42,770 nucleotides of DNA from Victivallales bacterium (GCA_017963875.1 JAGCTA010000061.1:1-42770); one strand, 5' to 3'; positions 17,235 to 26,488 are shown, numbered from the stretch's first letter. Notes: generated by a model not told the origin, from the sequence alone. A program made the numbers and translations.

Positions 17235-17987
17235 TTATCCTTGAATCGCTTTTGCACCGTCCAGGCACTGTTTGACTGCCTCAAGCGCAGGCAATTCGGG
17301 GCATTCGTACTCGATGACGTACCAGTCAGTATTGCCCTTTGTCTGGCAGAACTCGAACACATCCTTCCATGGCACGCTGTCCTCGCCGATGATCGGGCGG
17401 AACGCCTTCGCTGGGTCGGTGTGATAGGGCTTCAGATGGATGGTGCGGCAGCGACCTGGGTAACGATTCAACGTTGCCATAATGTCACAGCCACCGCTTA
17501 GTGCATTGCCAAGATCAAGTTGCATGATCACAGCGGGATCCGCATTTTGCATGAACGCATCCCACGGTGTGACGCCATCCACGGCCTTGAATTCGCGATT
17601 GTGGTTGTGGTAGCCAGTGCGCATGCCTAACGGAGCCAGTTTTTCTGCGACTGTGTTGAGTTCAATCGCACGTTTCTTCCAGTCGTCAAGCGTTTCGGCA
17701 GGCAACCATGGAACGACGACATTTGGATTCCCAACAGCCTGGTTCAATTTGATGGTCGCATCAATCGTTTCAGGCTGGACGCAGTCCCACGGCGTATGCC
17801 AGCCACAGCAGACCAGGCCAGTCTCAGCGAGAAGCCCCGCATAGAACTCAGCGCAGAACTGCGGTTTTCCAGCAAATTCAACGCCTGTATAGCCCATTGC
17901 CTTGATGGCGCGCATCGTCTCAAGCGGGTTCGCCGTGAATTCATTGCGAACCGAATACATCTCCAATGCAAAAGGTATTTTCGTCAT
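17235..17987 (-). CDS. Sugar phosphate isomerase/epimerase-like TIM-barrel protein (copy 2)
   Basis: A 250-residue protein of the same superfamily, with ALEMYSVRNEF at the start, GYTGVEFAG, CCGWHTPW, RTGYHNHNREF, IMQLDLGNAL, RTIHLKPYH and WYVIEYECPE as the metal-binding strand ends. The opening LEMYSVRNE and the closing VIEYECPE are common in proteins annotated as sugar phosphate isomerases next to Gfo/Idh dehydrogenases. Start ATG 17987 is preceded by GGGAGAAA. It lies 29 bases after uxaC and 32 bases before copy 1, so it is in the same transcript. Confidence 0.9.
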   Translation of the reverse strand: MTKIPFALEMYSVRNEFTANPLETMRAIKAMGYTGVEFAGKPQFCAEFYAGLLAETGLVCCGWHTPWDCVQPETIDATIKLNQAVGNPNVVVPWLPAETLDDWKKRAIELNTVAEKLAPLGMRTGYHNHNREFKAVDGVTPWDAFMQNADPAVIMQLDLGNALSGGCDIMATLNRYPGRCRTIHLKPYHTDPAKAFRPIIGEDSVPWKDVFEFCQTKGNTDWYVIEYECPELPALEAVKQCLDGAKAIQG

Positions 17988-18016
17988 AGATGTTTCTCCC
18001 GTGTTTTTTCTAGAAA

Positions 18017-19387
18017 TTACAGTCCGAACAACGCCTTCGGGCGCTCGTATGCCAGACGAACCGCCAGTTTCTCCGCGCAACACATCGGCATCTGGCCGTT
18101 GACGACTTCCTCGCCAAGCACATGGCACAGCGTCCTACGGAACATTTCATGGCGTGAGCCGTAGGATAGAATTTTGCGTGAGTCTGATACCATTCCAGCC
18201 ATGTTCGCGAATGTGTCCACGGTGCTGACATATTCCAACTGGCGCTTCATCCCGATGAAAGAGTCGTTCAGCCACCAGGCAAGGCCAAGACTCACTTTGC
18301 CGCCAAAGGCGCGGGTCAACTGGCAGAGCGTGCCATTGTGTGCGGGATGCAGGTTATAGAGCACGACCTTCAGACGGTTGTCGAAGCGGTTCAGCAACGG
18401 CAGGAGCGGCGTCGCGATATCTGTCATGTGGTCGGAGATGTCGCCGCCGACATCGGGACCGAGGGTATCATACAGTGAGGAACGGACATCGCGGACCGCG
18501 CCGATATGAATCTGGAACACCCAGTCCTTTGCGGCGTCCATTTCTGCGACTTCGTTGAAAATGTAGGACATGAACGCGATGGTTTCCTGCTTGCTGAGCG
18601 CCTTGCGTGCCATTGCCTTCTGGAAGACCGCGTCCGCATCCGCTTCAGAGACCTGATAGCCGTATGGCACTTCGATTCCATGGTCGGAGGCGACGCAACC
18701 ATTGGCCGCAAAGTAGTCGTGGGACAGTTGCAGGGCCTTGACCAAATCCGCGACATGCGCGAATTTCATGTTCCAGCGTGCGGCCAGTTTATCCATGTAA
18801 TCCGCCCACTCGGGCTTGAAGATGTTCATCGCCTTGTCAGGGCGGTAGGTCGGATGGACGCGGCCAGCCAAACGGGAGTTCTTCAACGCCTGATGATACT
18901 CCAATGAGTCCACTGGGTCGTCCGTAGAGCACATGGCTTCGACATTCTGGCGAAGAATTAACGACTGTTGGCTCATCTCAGGTGTTGCAAAGCGTTCCTT
19001 GGTGATTTTCCAGATGGCGTCCGCATTATTGGCGGTAATGAGGTCATCAACGCCGAGCATGCGTTTCAGGTCCAGGTGAATCCACTCATATGTTGGATTG
19101 CCCGCGACCAGTTCGAATGCTGCTGCCATTGAACGCCATTTTTCCTCATTTGTCGCGTCCTTTCCAGTCAGAAGTTTTTCATCGACGCCGCTTTTGCGGA
19201 GGCATTCCCAGACGTAATGGTCTGTAGCGGCCTCAGCATCCCAGATATCCGTAAAGTGACGGTCTTCCGAAAGTGCTTTCACATCGCAATGGTTGTGGGC
19301 ATCAATGATAGGCAGACCCTTTACCAAGTCGAACAATGCGACGGATTCGGCGGTTGAAAGTAAATACTTGTCATCTAGAAAAGCCAT
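18017..19387 (-). CDS. uxaC: Uronate (glucuronate/galacturonate) isomerase
   Basis: A 456-residue member of the amidohydrolase fold that converts D-glucuronate to D-fructuronate and D-galacturonate to D-tagaturonate, the first step of hexuronate breakdown. Seen: LPIIDAHNHCDVKAL (metal-site HxH), FTDIWDAEAATDHYVWECLR, CSTDDPVDSLEYH, VFQIHIGAVRD, SLGLAWWLNDS and a C-terminal SDSRKILSYGSRHEMFRR, all UxaC hallmarks. AGGAG lies 6 bases before the ATG. It is the second gene of the run, after a Gfo/Idh dehydrogenase that may act as the next-step reductase. No uxuA, kdgK or kdgA is in the window. Confidence 0.96.
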   Translation of the reverse strand: MAFLDDKYLLSTAESVALFDLVKGLPIIDAHNHCDVKALSEDRHFTDIWDAEAATDHYVWECLRKSGVDEKLLTGKDATNEEKWRSMAAAFELVAGNPTYEWIHLDLKRMLGVDDLITANNADAIWKITKERFATPEMSQQSLILRQNVEAMCSTDDPVDSLEYHQALKNSRLAGRVHPTYRPDKAMNIFKPEWADYMDKLAARWNMKFAHVADLVKALQLSHDYFAANGCVASDHGIEVPYGYQVSEADADAVFQKAMARKALSKQETIAFMSYIFNEVAEMDAAKDWVFQIHIGAVRDVRSSLYDTLGPDVGGDISDHMTDIATPLLPLLNRFDNRLKVVLYNLHPAHNGTLCQLTRAFGGKVSLGLAWWLNDSFIGMKRQLEYVSTVDTFANMAGMVSDSRKILSYGSRHEMFRRTLCHVLGEEVVNGQMPMCCAEKLAVRLAYERPKALFGL

Positions 19388-19446
19388 GTTGACTCCTGTT
19401 GTATCTTGGATTATAATTATTGATTAGAGGCCGAGGCAAACTGCTG

Positions 19447-20547
19447 TCATTTGCCTTTTTTCGCGGCTTTCTTTGCAGGAACCAGTTTGTTATCGACCTT
19501 GACGACCTTGCCAGTCGCACAACTTTCCATGCAGGCGACGACTGCCGCCAGCGCCTTGTAGCCCTTCAAACCGTCAAACGGGACTGGCTTGTCATCCAGG
19601 ATGCAATCGACGAAGAGGTCTGGAATGCCACTTTTCACCTGATGGGTATTCGATGCCATCGCGCCGACTTTATACTTGATTTCCTCTCCGTTCTTCAGAT
19701 AGACCTCTACGCCGAACTCGGGGCTTTCGCCGAGTTTCATCATGCCCTTGGTGCCGTAGAGGGTCGTCATGTTGTCTTCTTTGCCGTAGTAAGTCCAACT
19801 TGCAGTCAACTGACCGATGACGCCATTCTCCATCTTCATGATGCAGACCGCGTTGTCATCGACGGTGATGGGCTTGCCCTTCTCGTTTTTCTTGTCATAC
19901 GTGCCGATGAATGCGGCGGCCTCCGCGAAATCCGTTCCAAGAAGGAATGGGATGAGATAGCACTTGTGGACTCCGAGGTCGCCCATGCAGCCGACGTATG
20001 CCTTTTCCTTCTTGAAGAACCAAGTGTGGTTTCCTTTATCTTGCGACCACATTTCGGGGCCGCCGTGGCCGAACGTGGTGCGGAAGGAAATCACGTCGCC
20101 GATGACGCCGTCCTTGAGTAGTTGCTTTGCCTTGAGGTGCGGTGGCATGAGGCACTGGTTGTGCCCGATCATCAGTTTTTTCTTGCAGGCTTCTGCGGTA
20201 CGAATCATCGCGGAGGCGTCTTCAAGACTTGTCGCCATCGGCTTTTCGCAGAGGACATGCTTCCCAGCCTTCAGTGCGGCGATGGTCAGCCGTGCGTGCT
20301 CGCTGTTCGGAGTGGCGACCACAATCGCGTCGATTTTCGCATTTTCGATGACTGCTTTTTCGCTGTTAACGACGACTTTTGCGCCAAGGCCGAACATTTC
20401 AGCAAGGCGCACGGCACGTTCTTTGATGGGATCATAGACTGCCACGATTTCAGCGCAGGGATTCTGAGACAATTCCAACGCATGACGATACAATGCAATG
20501 CTTCCAGCGCCCAAAATGCCAAAACGTACCAATTCTTTCTTTGCCAT
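19447..20547 (-). CDS. Gfo/Idh/MocA-family NAD(P)-dependent sugar oxidoreductase
   Basis: A 366-residue cytoplasmic dehydrogenase. The N-terminal Rossmann fold shows FGILGAGSIALYRHALEL (GxGxxA-type nucleotide loop) and VATPNSEHARL, then the family signature KHVLCEKPMATS with its catalytic Lys. The C-terminal half-barrel carries GDLGVHKCYLIPFLLG, where the Asp and His of the active site fall. The tail is Lys/Ala-rich (VPAKKAAKKGK). ATG 20547 follows AAGGAG by 9 bases; an upstream extension is open but has no ribosome site. It leads the uronate cluster, so oxidation or reduction of a uronate-derived sugar is likely (inference). Confidence 0.92.
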   Translation of the reverse strand: MAKKELVRFGILGAGSIALYRHALELSQNPCAEIVAVYDPIKERAVRLAEMFGLGAKVVVNSEKAVIENAKIDAIVVATPNSEHARLTIAALKAGKHVLCEKPMATSLEDASAMIRTAEACKKKLMIGHNQCLMPPHLKAKQLLKDGVIGDVISFRTTFGHGGPEMWSQDKGNHTWFFKKEKAYVGCMGDLGVHKCYLIPFLLGTDFAEAAAFIGTYDKKNEKGKPITVDDNAVCIMKMENGVIGQLTASWTYYGKEDNMTTLYGTKGMMKLGESPEFGVEVYLKNGEEIKYKVGAMASNTHQVKSGIPDLFVDCILDDKPVPFDGLKGYKALAAVVACMESCATGKVVKVDNKLVPAKKAAKKGK

Positions 20548-20643
20548 GTCTGTGTTCTCCTTGGGGTAAAAATAGTTTGCGCCATGTTTTGTGCTTTCTT
20601 GCCTGATAGGGCAAAAATGCCATGACCATATAAAATCATTCTT

Positions 20644-20671
20644 AACGTAATGGATTTGCCTGAGATTGCAA
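20644..20671 (-). promoter_or_regulatory. Candidate promoter of the uronate cluster
   Basis: Minus strand TTGCAA (20666-20671), 16 bases, TACGTT (20644-20649), about 90 bases before the dehydrogenase start. A small hairpin TTGCC-CTATCA-GGCAA lies in the predicted leader (about 20602-20617). Confidence 0.4.
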
Positions 20672-20741
20672 CTTGTCACAGGAAACTTTCGCGATGTTTG
20701 TTTCACAATTTAAGTCATTCGCCGTTGAAAAACCACACATT

Positions 20742-20769
20742 TTGTGATTATCGTTTTTTCAAGTATATT
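20742..20769 (+). promoter_or_regulatory. Candidate promoter of the GH92 gene
   Basis: TTGTGA (20742-20747), 16 bases, TATATT (20764-20769), about 49 bases before the ATG. It is divergent from the uronate-cluster promoter, with roughly 70 bases between their -35 boxes, so one regulator could serve both. Confidence 0.45.
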
Positions 20770-20817
20770 ATATTTTGTTTTAGCAAGTCCAAGTTTAAAG
20801 CAAAAGGTAAAAAAACA

Positions 20818-22845
20818 ATGAATTCAATCTACACTGCCGTCGATCCTTTCTGGGGGAATGGCGCCACCCAGTCAATCAAGCCTAAAGGAACCGTTCGAGG
20901 TTGGAATTGGCTGAAGGCGCAGACTGGAAATACTCATCCAGGGGCGCTATTGCCCTTTGGCTGGGTCTCTGTCTGCCCATATTCAGGAGCCTATCCCACG
21001 GGCTATGGCATGAATGGCTGCTCAAGCAACGGTCCCGCGCCACAGGTGTTCGACAGAAAGGCGGCATGGGGAATCTCGCATTTCCACATGTCAGGAACGG
21101 GCTACGTCGGGCAGTTCTACAATTATCTCCTTTGCACGCCGAATTCACCGTCGGCAAGCACTCAGCATATTTCCGATTTGACAGGCGAGACGGCTAGCCC
21201 AGGGTATTATGCCGCCACGTTGGCAGACTATGGCGTTGATTTCGAGTTGACTGCCACACCTTTCGCTGCCGTCCATCGCTATCATTTCCAGGAGGGGCGC
21301 GGACATCTTGCCATAGATTTAAACGCCATCGGGCTACGCCTGACGATGGGGACGCGATATAAAGAGCAGATAGGCTGGAATACCGCCACGCCTGTCGGCG
21401 AGAATGCGTGGAAGGGTGCCTTTGCCGCCAATGGTCTTTATATCTGGTTCGCTGTCAGAGCGAAAGGAGATATCACGGACAGTGCACTCTACAATTCCGT
21501 CATTGAGTACGATTTCACATCACCTGACGCGGAAGTCTATATCGGTTTCTCAATGCTGAACCAGGAGAACGCCGAACTGCATGCGCAGCAGGCGGCGGAG
21601 AAGGGCTTTGACGCCGTCCAGCATGAAGCGGAAAAAACATGGACCGCGCAACTCGAGCGCATTCGCGCCGAGTTCCCCGACACTGCGCTGCGTTCGAGAT
21701 TCTACAGTTGCTTCTATCATTCACTCGTCAAGCCCGTCAAGCATGACGGTGGCTATATCGATTTTGTCACGATGTGGGACATGTACCGCACGGCACTCCC
21801 GCTGACGCTTTCCCTTTCGTCTGAACATGCGCGCCCGATGCTCTTGTCCATGCTGGAAACAAACGAGCGATTCGGCTTCTTCCCGATTCTCTACTACATG
21901 AATGAAGACCTGAACCATGAGTCCAACCAGGCCACAGCGTTGTCCGTCTATACAATCTGCGATGGCTTTACGCGCGGCCTCCTGACAAAGGACGATTATC
22001 CGCGCGTCAAGCGCGCACTTATCGCAGAGTTCAATCACGCAAATTTCTTCGGCAAGTCGCCGACGCATGTCCTTGATCTTGCGGGTGCCTACCGTGCTGC
22101 GGCCATCATTGCCCAACTCTGCGGCGACGACGGATACGCCGAGGTTCTCTTGCGCAAAAGCGGCATCTGGAAACTTGCGTATGACAAGGAGACAGGCTAT
22201 CTCGTCAAAGACGCCATCTACTACGAAGGGAACTACAGGAACTATTCGTTCCGCGCACATACCGACATGGCGAAGCGCATTGAACTTGCGGGCGGTACAG
22301 CACGCTACAATGAAATGCTCGACGATTTCTTCACCATCGACTATGATGGGTCAATAACGAAAGAACTGCGGCCAATCCGTGAGGGATATTTCGAAGGGAT
22401 GAACAACGAGTCCGATATGGAGACGCCGATGACCTATCTGTGGTGCGGCCGCGTTGACCGTGTCGCCGAAATCAACGATCTCATCCGCAAATACCAGTTT
22501 GTTGACGGTGAGGGTGGAGCGCCTGGCAACGTCGATTCAGGTGCTCTCAGTTCATGGTATGTGTGGAGTTGTCTTGGCATCTATCCGCTGACTGGCACGC
22601 AATACTATCTTCTCGGGTCGCCAGCCGTCACGCAAGCGGACATCGACCTGACGCAGGGGACGCTGCACATCAGCGTCCTGCGGGAAAGTCCGTCATCCAT
22701 TTATCCAACGGGGTATGTTTTCAACGGCAAGTCCTTCAATGAGCCATGGCTGCCTGTCAGCGAGATTGAGAAGGGCGGCACGCTCGTCTTCCATCTGGCG
22801 GACAAGCCATCGACAACCCCGTCCCCGATTCCAGACTGGCTTTGA
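20818..22845 (+). CDS. Glycoside hydrolase family 92 (alpha-mannosidase family)
   Basis: A 675-residue member of GH92, a calcium-dependent exo-alpha-mannosidase family. Seen: an N-terminal beta-sandwich with GNTHPGALLPFGWVSVCPYSG and GISHFHMSGTGY, then an (alpha/alpha)6 domain with FYSCFYHSL, TMWDMYRTALPLTLSLS, YYMNEDLNHESNQATALSVY, NNESDMETPMTYLWCGR and the GAPGNVDSGALSSWYVWSCLGIYPLTG region equivalent to the GNDDxGxMSAWYV motif that holds the catalytic base Asp. Start ATG 20818 follows AAAGGT; the open frame upstream gives no signal peptide, so the enzyme seems cytoplasmic, whereas GH92 enzymes are usually exported. Several signature positions differ from typical GH92, so the substrate may not be an ordinary mannoside. 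Confidence 0.87.
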   Translation: MNSIYTAVDPFWGNGATQSIKPKGTVRGWNWLKAQTGNTHPGALLPFGWVSVCPYSGAYPTGYGMNGCSSNGPAPQVFDRKAAWGISHFHMSGTGYVGQFYNYLLCTPNSPSASTQHISDLTGETASPGYYAATLADYGVDFELTATPFAAVHRYHFQEGRGHLAIDLNAIGLRLTMGTRYKEQIGWNTATPVGENAWKGAFAANGLYIWFAVRAKGDITDSALYNSVIEYDFTSPDAEVYIGFSMLNQENAELHAQQAAEKGFDAVQHEAEKTWTAQLERIRAEFPDTALRSRFYSCFYHSLVKPVKHDGGYIDFVTMWDMYRTALPLTLSLSSEHARPMLLSMLETNERFGFFPILYYMNEDLNHESNQATALSVYTICDGFTRGLLTKDDYPRVKRALIAEFNHANFFGKSPTHVLDLAGAYRAAAIIAQLCGDDGYAEVLLRKSGIWKLAYDKETGYLVKDAIYYEGNYRNYSFRAHTDMAKRIELAGGTARYNEMLDDFFTIDYDGSITKELRPIREGYFEGMNNESDMETPMTYLWCGRVDRVAEINDLIRKYQFVDGEGGAPGNVDSGALSSWYVWSCLGIYPLTGTQYYLLGSPAVTQADIDLTQGTLHISVLRESPSSIYPTGYVFNGKSFNEPWLPVSEIEKGGTLVFHLADKPSTTPSPIPDWL

Positions 22846-22853
22846 TGATGATG

Positions 22854-23786
22854 TCACTTGCTGGAAGTGCCATTCATGAGCCTTGTTTTGACTGCATGCT
22901 TGAGCAATGCCATGCGGACGAGCGTCAGGCGAATCACGGCGGATAATGAAAGAATGAGTTTTGTCAAGAGGTTGATTTTGCAGTAGTCGCTGAAAAACAA
23001 CTTCTGGCCCGCTAGTTCGTTTTTGACGAGAAGCATCGCGTTAGCGACGCTTCCCGTCGTATTTCCGACAAAATGCCGAATGCGGACAGATGGGTCATAG
23101 AGCGTTTTCTTGTCGCTTTTCAGCAATTTCATGCCGAGGATGTTTTCTTCCCAGTAGAGAAACGTCCGTTCGTCAAACATGCCGATAGCCAGAAGATCGC
23201 TGGCGCGAATCATGAAGAAGCAGCCCGACACGGCGTAGACGTTCTGTGCGGGGCAGTGCTCATCCCATGAAAGTTCAAAGAAATCATGCCCAAGAAAAGG
23301 GATGCCGATGTTTCGGCGGATGAGATACCATGGGGCAGGGGCAGCGAAGAATGGCGGCTGGGGCTGGTCCTTCAAATTGATGATGCCTGGACCAATGACG
23401 GCGAGTTTATCCGTGCTGTCGAGACGGCTTGCCATGACATCGACCACATTAGCATCCAGCAATTCGATGTCATCATTGCTGATAAGCAATTTGTCAATAT
23501 CGGGTTGGTTCTTCAGCAGAAAGCGCGTGCCAAGGTTGTTTCCACGAGCGTATCCAAGATTGTCTTTGCAATGAAGCAGAACGACGGGGGAGTTGCCAAT
23601 TGAGGCGTCTGAATCTGTGAATAGAGGGATATTCAGTGCCTCCGCGATTCGTTTCGATGATTCCAATGTGCTACCGACATCCACAATGACTGCACGCCAT
23701 GGAAGGGAGATTTTGGGCAGTTCCTTTCGGACGTATGCAAGAATCTGGTCGAAGGACTTGTAGATGACAATGACGATACCAAGCAT
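22854..23786 (-). CDS. Glycosyltransferase family 2
   Basis: A 310-residue GT-A transferase. It opens with LGIVIVIYKSFDQILAYV, has CKDNLGYARGNNLGTRF (rhamnosyltransferase-like nucleotide-sugar region), LLISNDDIELL (metal-binding DD), and VYAVSGCFFMIRASDLLAIGMFDERTFLYWEEN, the usual GT2 acceptor-side motif with ExD-type acidic residues. A C-terminal hydrophobic stretch (about 265-295) may associate with the membrane. AGGAG lies 9 bases before the ATG. It is last in a dapA-membrane-GT-GT run and would add a sugar to a surface glycan (inference). Confidence 0.88.
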   Translation of the reverse strand: MLGIVIVIYKSFDQILAYVRKELPKISLPWRAVIVDVGSTLESSKRIAEALNIPLFTDSDASIGNSPVVLLHCKDNLGYARGNNLGTRFLLKNQPDIDKLLISNDDIELLDANVVDVMASRLDSTDKLAVIGPGIINLKDQPQPPFFAAPAPWYLIRRNIGIPFLGHDFFELSWDEHCPAQNVYAVSGCFFMIRASDLLAIGMFDERTFLYWEENILGMKLLKSDKKTLYDPSVRIRHFVGNTTGSVANAMLLVKNELAGQKLFFSDYCKINLLTKLILSLSAVIRLTLVRMALLKHAVKTRLMNGTSSK

Positions 23787-23798
23787 GGAATCGGACTC

Positions 23799-24779
23799 CT
23801 ATTCATGCCCGTTGCCGCGGTTTTGTCTTTTTAGTGATTTTATGAATTCATCCAGTTTCAGTGCCTTGGCGCAGGATTTCAGGCAACGGTATGCCCTTGA
23901 GGGCGGTGGAGGCATGATATTCCGTTTGTAGAATTCGTCATAACCAGAATGGGGCATGACATACGGCGGATGCTGCAATGGAAAAGCAATTTTACCAGCC
24001 GAGCGAGTCGCCTGATGGAGAATTTGAGATGGTGTGTGCGTTCCGTCAAATGTGTCTCCAAGATTTTGGACGAGATTGACGCTTGGAACAATACTGAGGC
24101 GTGACTGGATGAGATTGGCGAAGGTCAATTGATAGTCCCAGGTATTGTAGTTTCCGAGTTCATGGATGCCATGGATGGAAGTCGTCATAAACCAGCGTTC
24201 ATGATAGTCTCTGGCAAAGAAAAGTTCATTGTTCTGTTCCAGATCGGGAAGGAGGGCGCAGTCGATGTCAAACTGCTTCCAGACCCGTCTCCAGGATGCC
24301 CATCCCCAGCATCCGAACAGCAATCTGGAGAAATCGTAACTGTATCTGAACGGAACACTGGCGCCAGCAACGTTCAAGGCGGAAATAATGCCGATTCTTT
24401 CGTCATTGCGATATCGTTCAAGCAGTTCTGCGGCGAAGTCAAAAAACGACTCGTCGACTAGGCAATCGTCCTCAAGGATAATGCCTTCGTTTTCTTGGTC
24501 GAAGAACCATGAAATCGCACCTGACACTGCCAAGCCGCAACCAAGGTATTCCTTGCGGAACAACGTTTTGACTTCACAGGGCCATTCAATCATCTGAAGT
24601 GCCATCTGGCGAACTGATTCGCACGTTTCCTGTTCGCCAGGGCGTTTTTTACGAGGTCCGTCTGCCGCAAGATACAGGCGTTGAGGACGGATTTCCCTGA
24701 CACGGGCCAACACGCTTTGAAGGCACTCCGTGCGGTTGAAGAACATGACAAGCACGGCAATGGAATCACGTTTCGCCAA
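23799..24779 (-). CDS. GT-A-fold glycosyltransferase, HlpA/GNT-I-like
   Basis: About 326 residues from TTG 24779, chosen because AAGGAG lies 8 bases upstream; ATG at 24797 or 24809 would add 6 or 10 residues. Seen: IAVLVMFFNRTECLQSVL, RLYLAADGPRK, WPCEVKTLFRKEYLGCGLAVSGAISWFF, EGIILEDDCLVDESFFDF (EDD metal site), and FGCWGWASWRRVW followed by NTWDYQLTFAN. This set belongs to bacterial nucleotide-sugar transferases annotated as hemolytic protein HlpA-like and related to the GNT-I fold. It lies 12 bases before the GT2 gene, so the two likely act on the same glycan. Confidence 0.85.
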   Translation of the reverse strand: MAKRDSIAVLVMFFNRTECLQSVLARVREIRPQRLYLAADGPRKKRPGEQETCESVRQMALQMIEWPCEVKTLFRKEYLGCGLAVSGAISWFFDQENEGIILEDDCLVDESFFDFAAELLERYRNDERIGIISALNVAGASVPFRYSYDFSRLLFGCWGWASWRRVWKQFDIDCALLPDLEQNNELFFARDYHERWFMTTSIHGIHELGNYNTWDYQLTFANLIQSRLSIVPSVNLVQNLGDTFDGTHTPSQILHQATRSAGKIAFPLQHPPYVMPHSGYDEFYKRNIMPPPPSRAYRCLKSCAKALKLDEFIKSLKRQNRGNGHE

Positions 24780-24853
24780 TGACGGGTCTCCTTCCATGTC
24801 AAACGACATCCAATCAAAACGGGATGGTTGAAATAGTTAAAACAAGCCTGCTC

Positions 24854-25573
24854 TCAAGCGGCGATTTCAAGCAGTCCGATTAGCAGGAGAATTGTTTCAA
24901 AGACGTAATAGGCAATCTTGCGGAGATGCTGCTGTTGGAGTTGCAGTGAATCGATGCGTGATTCCGCGATTTGCGGCAGGATGTAGGCAATCAACGATGC
25001 AAGAAGAACTAGAACCAGCCAGCCTGGGCGGGACATGCATTGGGCCCAAATACCACAGACAAGGACCGTTACCAGTAAAGCCAAAATCCACTGGGGAAGG
25101 AATTTCTTTCCAGAATCCTTTCCTGCTAGAAAACTCTGTACTGAAACGGCGGCCAGGAGCATTGCAGCCAGAAGCCATGCCACATTGAAGCGCAGGCAGA
25201 GAAAATAAATGCACAGAGGCCGTAGAATGAGCAATGCCAAATAGAGGGCAAATGTGCGGTTGCCATCATAATGCGCATCGTCGGATGGGCGAAGCCAATG
25301 CTGTGACAGTTCATGTTCGGCTCCCTTTTCAGAAATCCCTGTGAAATACCAGATAGCAAGAACTGCCGCTGTCGCAAGAAAAGCCCCCACGAATGGCGCG
25401 GATGAAAGAAGCCACAGGAGAATCCATGCGGCTATCATTGAGCAGAATACTACTGCTCCGCGGTAAAGGAACATCCAGAATTCTGGTTTGGTGGGAATTT
25501 TGTCTGAACTTTCAAAATGGAGGCCTCTACGTCGCAGTGTCTCCTTTGCTGCCCACAGGAATGATTCAATCAT
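24854..25573 (-). CDS. Multi-pass membrane protein of unknown function
   Basis: A 239-residue protein with a short cytoplasmic N-terminus, five to six hydrophobic helices (about residues 36-56, 60-78, 108-128, 130-146, 160-176, 180-196) and a final helix near the C-terminus after the linker ESRIDSLQLQQQHLRK. ATG 25573 is preferred because GAGGGG sits 8 bases upstream; ATG 25579 is too close. A faint resemblance in layout to cobalamin synthase (CobS) was considered, but the HLDGxxD signature is missing. It lies between dapA and two glycosyltransferases in one run, so a role in envelope synthesis is possible. Confidence 0.75.
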   Translation of the reverse strand: MIESFLWAAKETLRRRGLHFESSDKIPTKPEFWMFLYRGAVVFCSMIAAWILLWLLSSAPFVGAFLATAAVLAIWYFTGISEKGAEHELSQHWLRPSDDAHYDGNRTFALYLALLILRPLCIYFLCLRFNVAWLLAAMLLAAVSVQSFLAGKDSGKKFLPQWILALLVTVLVCGIWAQCMSRPGWLVLVLLASLIAYILPQIAESRIDSLQLQQQHLRKIAYYVFETILLLIGLLEIAA

Positions 25574-25618
25574 GTGCATTTCCCCTCGTTGTGCTTGATT
25601 AGATAATGTGAAGTTGAC

Positions 25619-26488
25619 TCAGAGAAGGCCGACTCGCTTCATGGTATCCAGCAACTTCTTGCGGTTGGCCTCGCCAATTTCGCACAATGGCAGGCGGTAT
25701 TCTTCGGAAAGCAGTTTTAGTTCACCCATCGCCGCTTTGACTGGTATCGGGTTGGATTCGATAAAGAGGTCACGGAAGAATGGATAATACTTGTGGTGAA
25801 TTTCGTATGCTTTCGCTAGGTTTCCAGCGAGCATTGCGTTGACCATTTCAGATACTTGGGCTGGAATGATATTGGAGGCGACGCTGATGACGCCCGAGGC
25901 GCCAACGGCCATCATGGGCAATGTCAGGCTGTCATCGCCGCTGAGCACAGGCAGGTCACAACAATCCTTTATGCCGTTGACGCGTTCAACGCTGCCTGCG
26001 GCTTCCTTAACCGCTCCGACGAGTTGGTGCTTTGAAAGCCTTGCAATCACGTCCAATGGGATTTCCTTGCCTGTACGCCCAGGCACATTGTATAGGACGA
26101 TCGGAATGCCAGAGAATTCGGCAACCTCGGAAAAATGGCGGTACATGCCTTCGCCTGTCGGTTTGTTGTAATAAGGTGTCACCTGCAATGTGGCGTCTGC
26201 GCCGATGTCGGCAGCATGACGGCTAAGTTCACGTGCTTCCTGTGTGGAATTCGCGCCAGTTCCTGCAATGACTTGGACGCGCTTCGCGACCTTGCGCACG
26301 ACGAATTCAATGACTGAATCGTGCTCGCGGTAGTTCAATGTTGGGGATTCGCCTGTGGTGCCAACAGGAACGACGCCTGCGACGCCTGCGGCAATCTGCA
26401 TTTCCAACAGGGCCTCCAAAGCCGCATAGTCAACAACTCCGTCCCTGAATGGGGTTACAAGTGCGGTGTAGCATCCTTGAAATTGCAT
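25619..26488 (-). CDS. dapA: 4-hydroxy-tetrahydrodipicolinate synthase
   Basis: A 289-residue class I aldolase that condenses pyruvate with aspartate semialdehyde, first step of the lysine/diaminopimelate branch. Seen: ALVTPF, GVVPVGTTGESPTLN, VIAGTGANSTQEA, TPYYNKPTGEGMYRHF with the catalytic Tyr, IVLYNVPGRTG, LVGAVKEAAGS with the Schiff-base Lys, LSGDDSLTLPMMAVGASGVISV and NPIPVKAAM. Length is normal. AAGGAG lies 9 bases before the ATG. It has its own promoter and heads the run containing the membrane protein and the two glycosyltransferases. Confidence 0.97.
   Translation of the reverse strand: MQFQGCYTALVTPFRDGVVDYAALEALLEMQIAAGVAGVVPVGTTGESPTLNYREHDSVIEFVVRKVAKRVQVIAGTGANSTQEARELSRHAADIGADATLQVTPYYNKPTGEGMYRHFSEVAEFSGIPIVLYNVPGRTGKEIPLDVIARLSKHQLVGAVKEAAGSVERVNGIKDCCDLPVLSGDDSLTLPMMAVGASGVISVASNIIPAQVSEMVNAMLAGNLAKAYEIHHKYYPFFRDLFIESNPIPVKAAMGELKLLSEEYRLPLCEIGEANRKKLLDTMKRVGLL

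Noticed and set aside
24854..25573. Cobalamin synthase (CobS) assignment of the membrane protein
   Set aside because: Helix layout is vaguely similar, but the conserved HLDGxxD motif is absent and no cobalamin genes are near.
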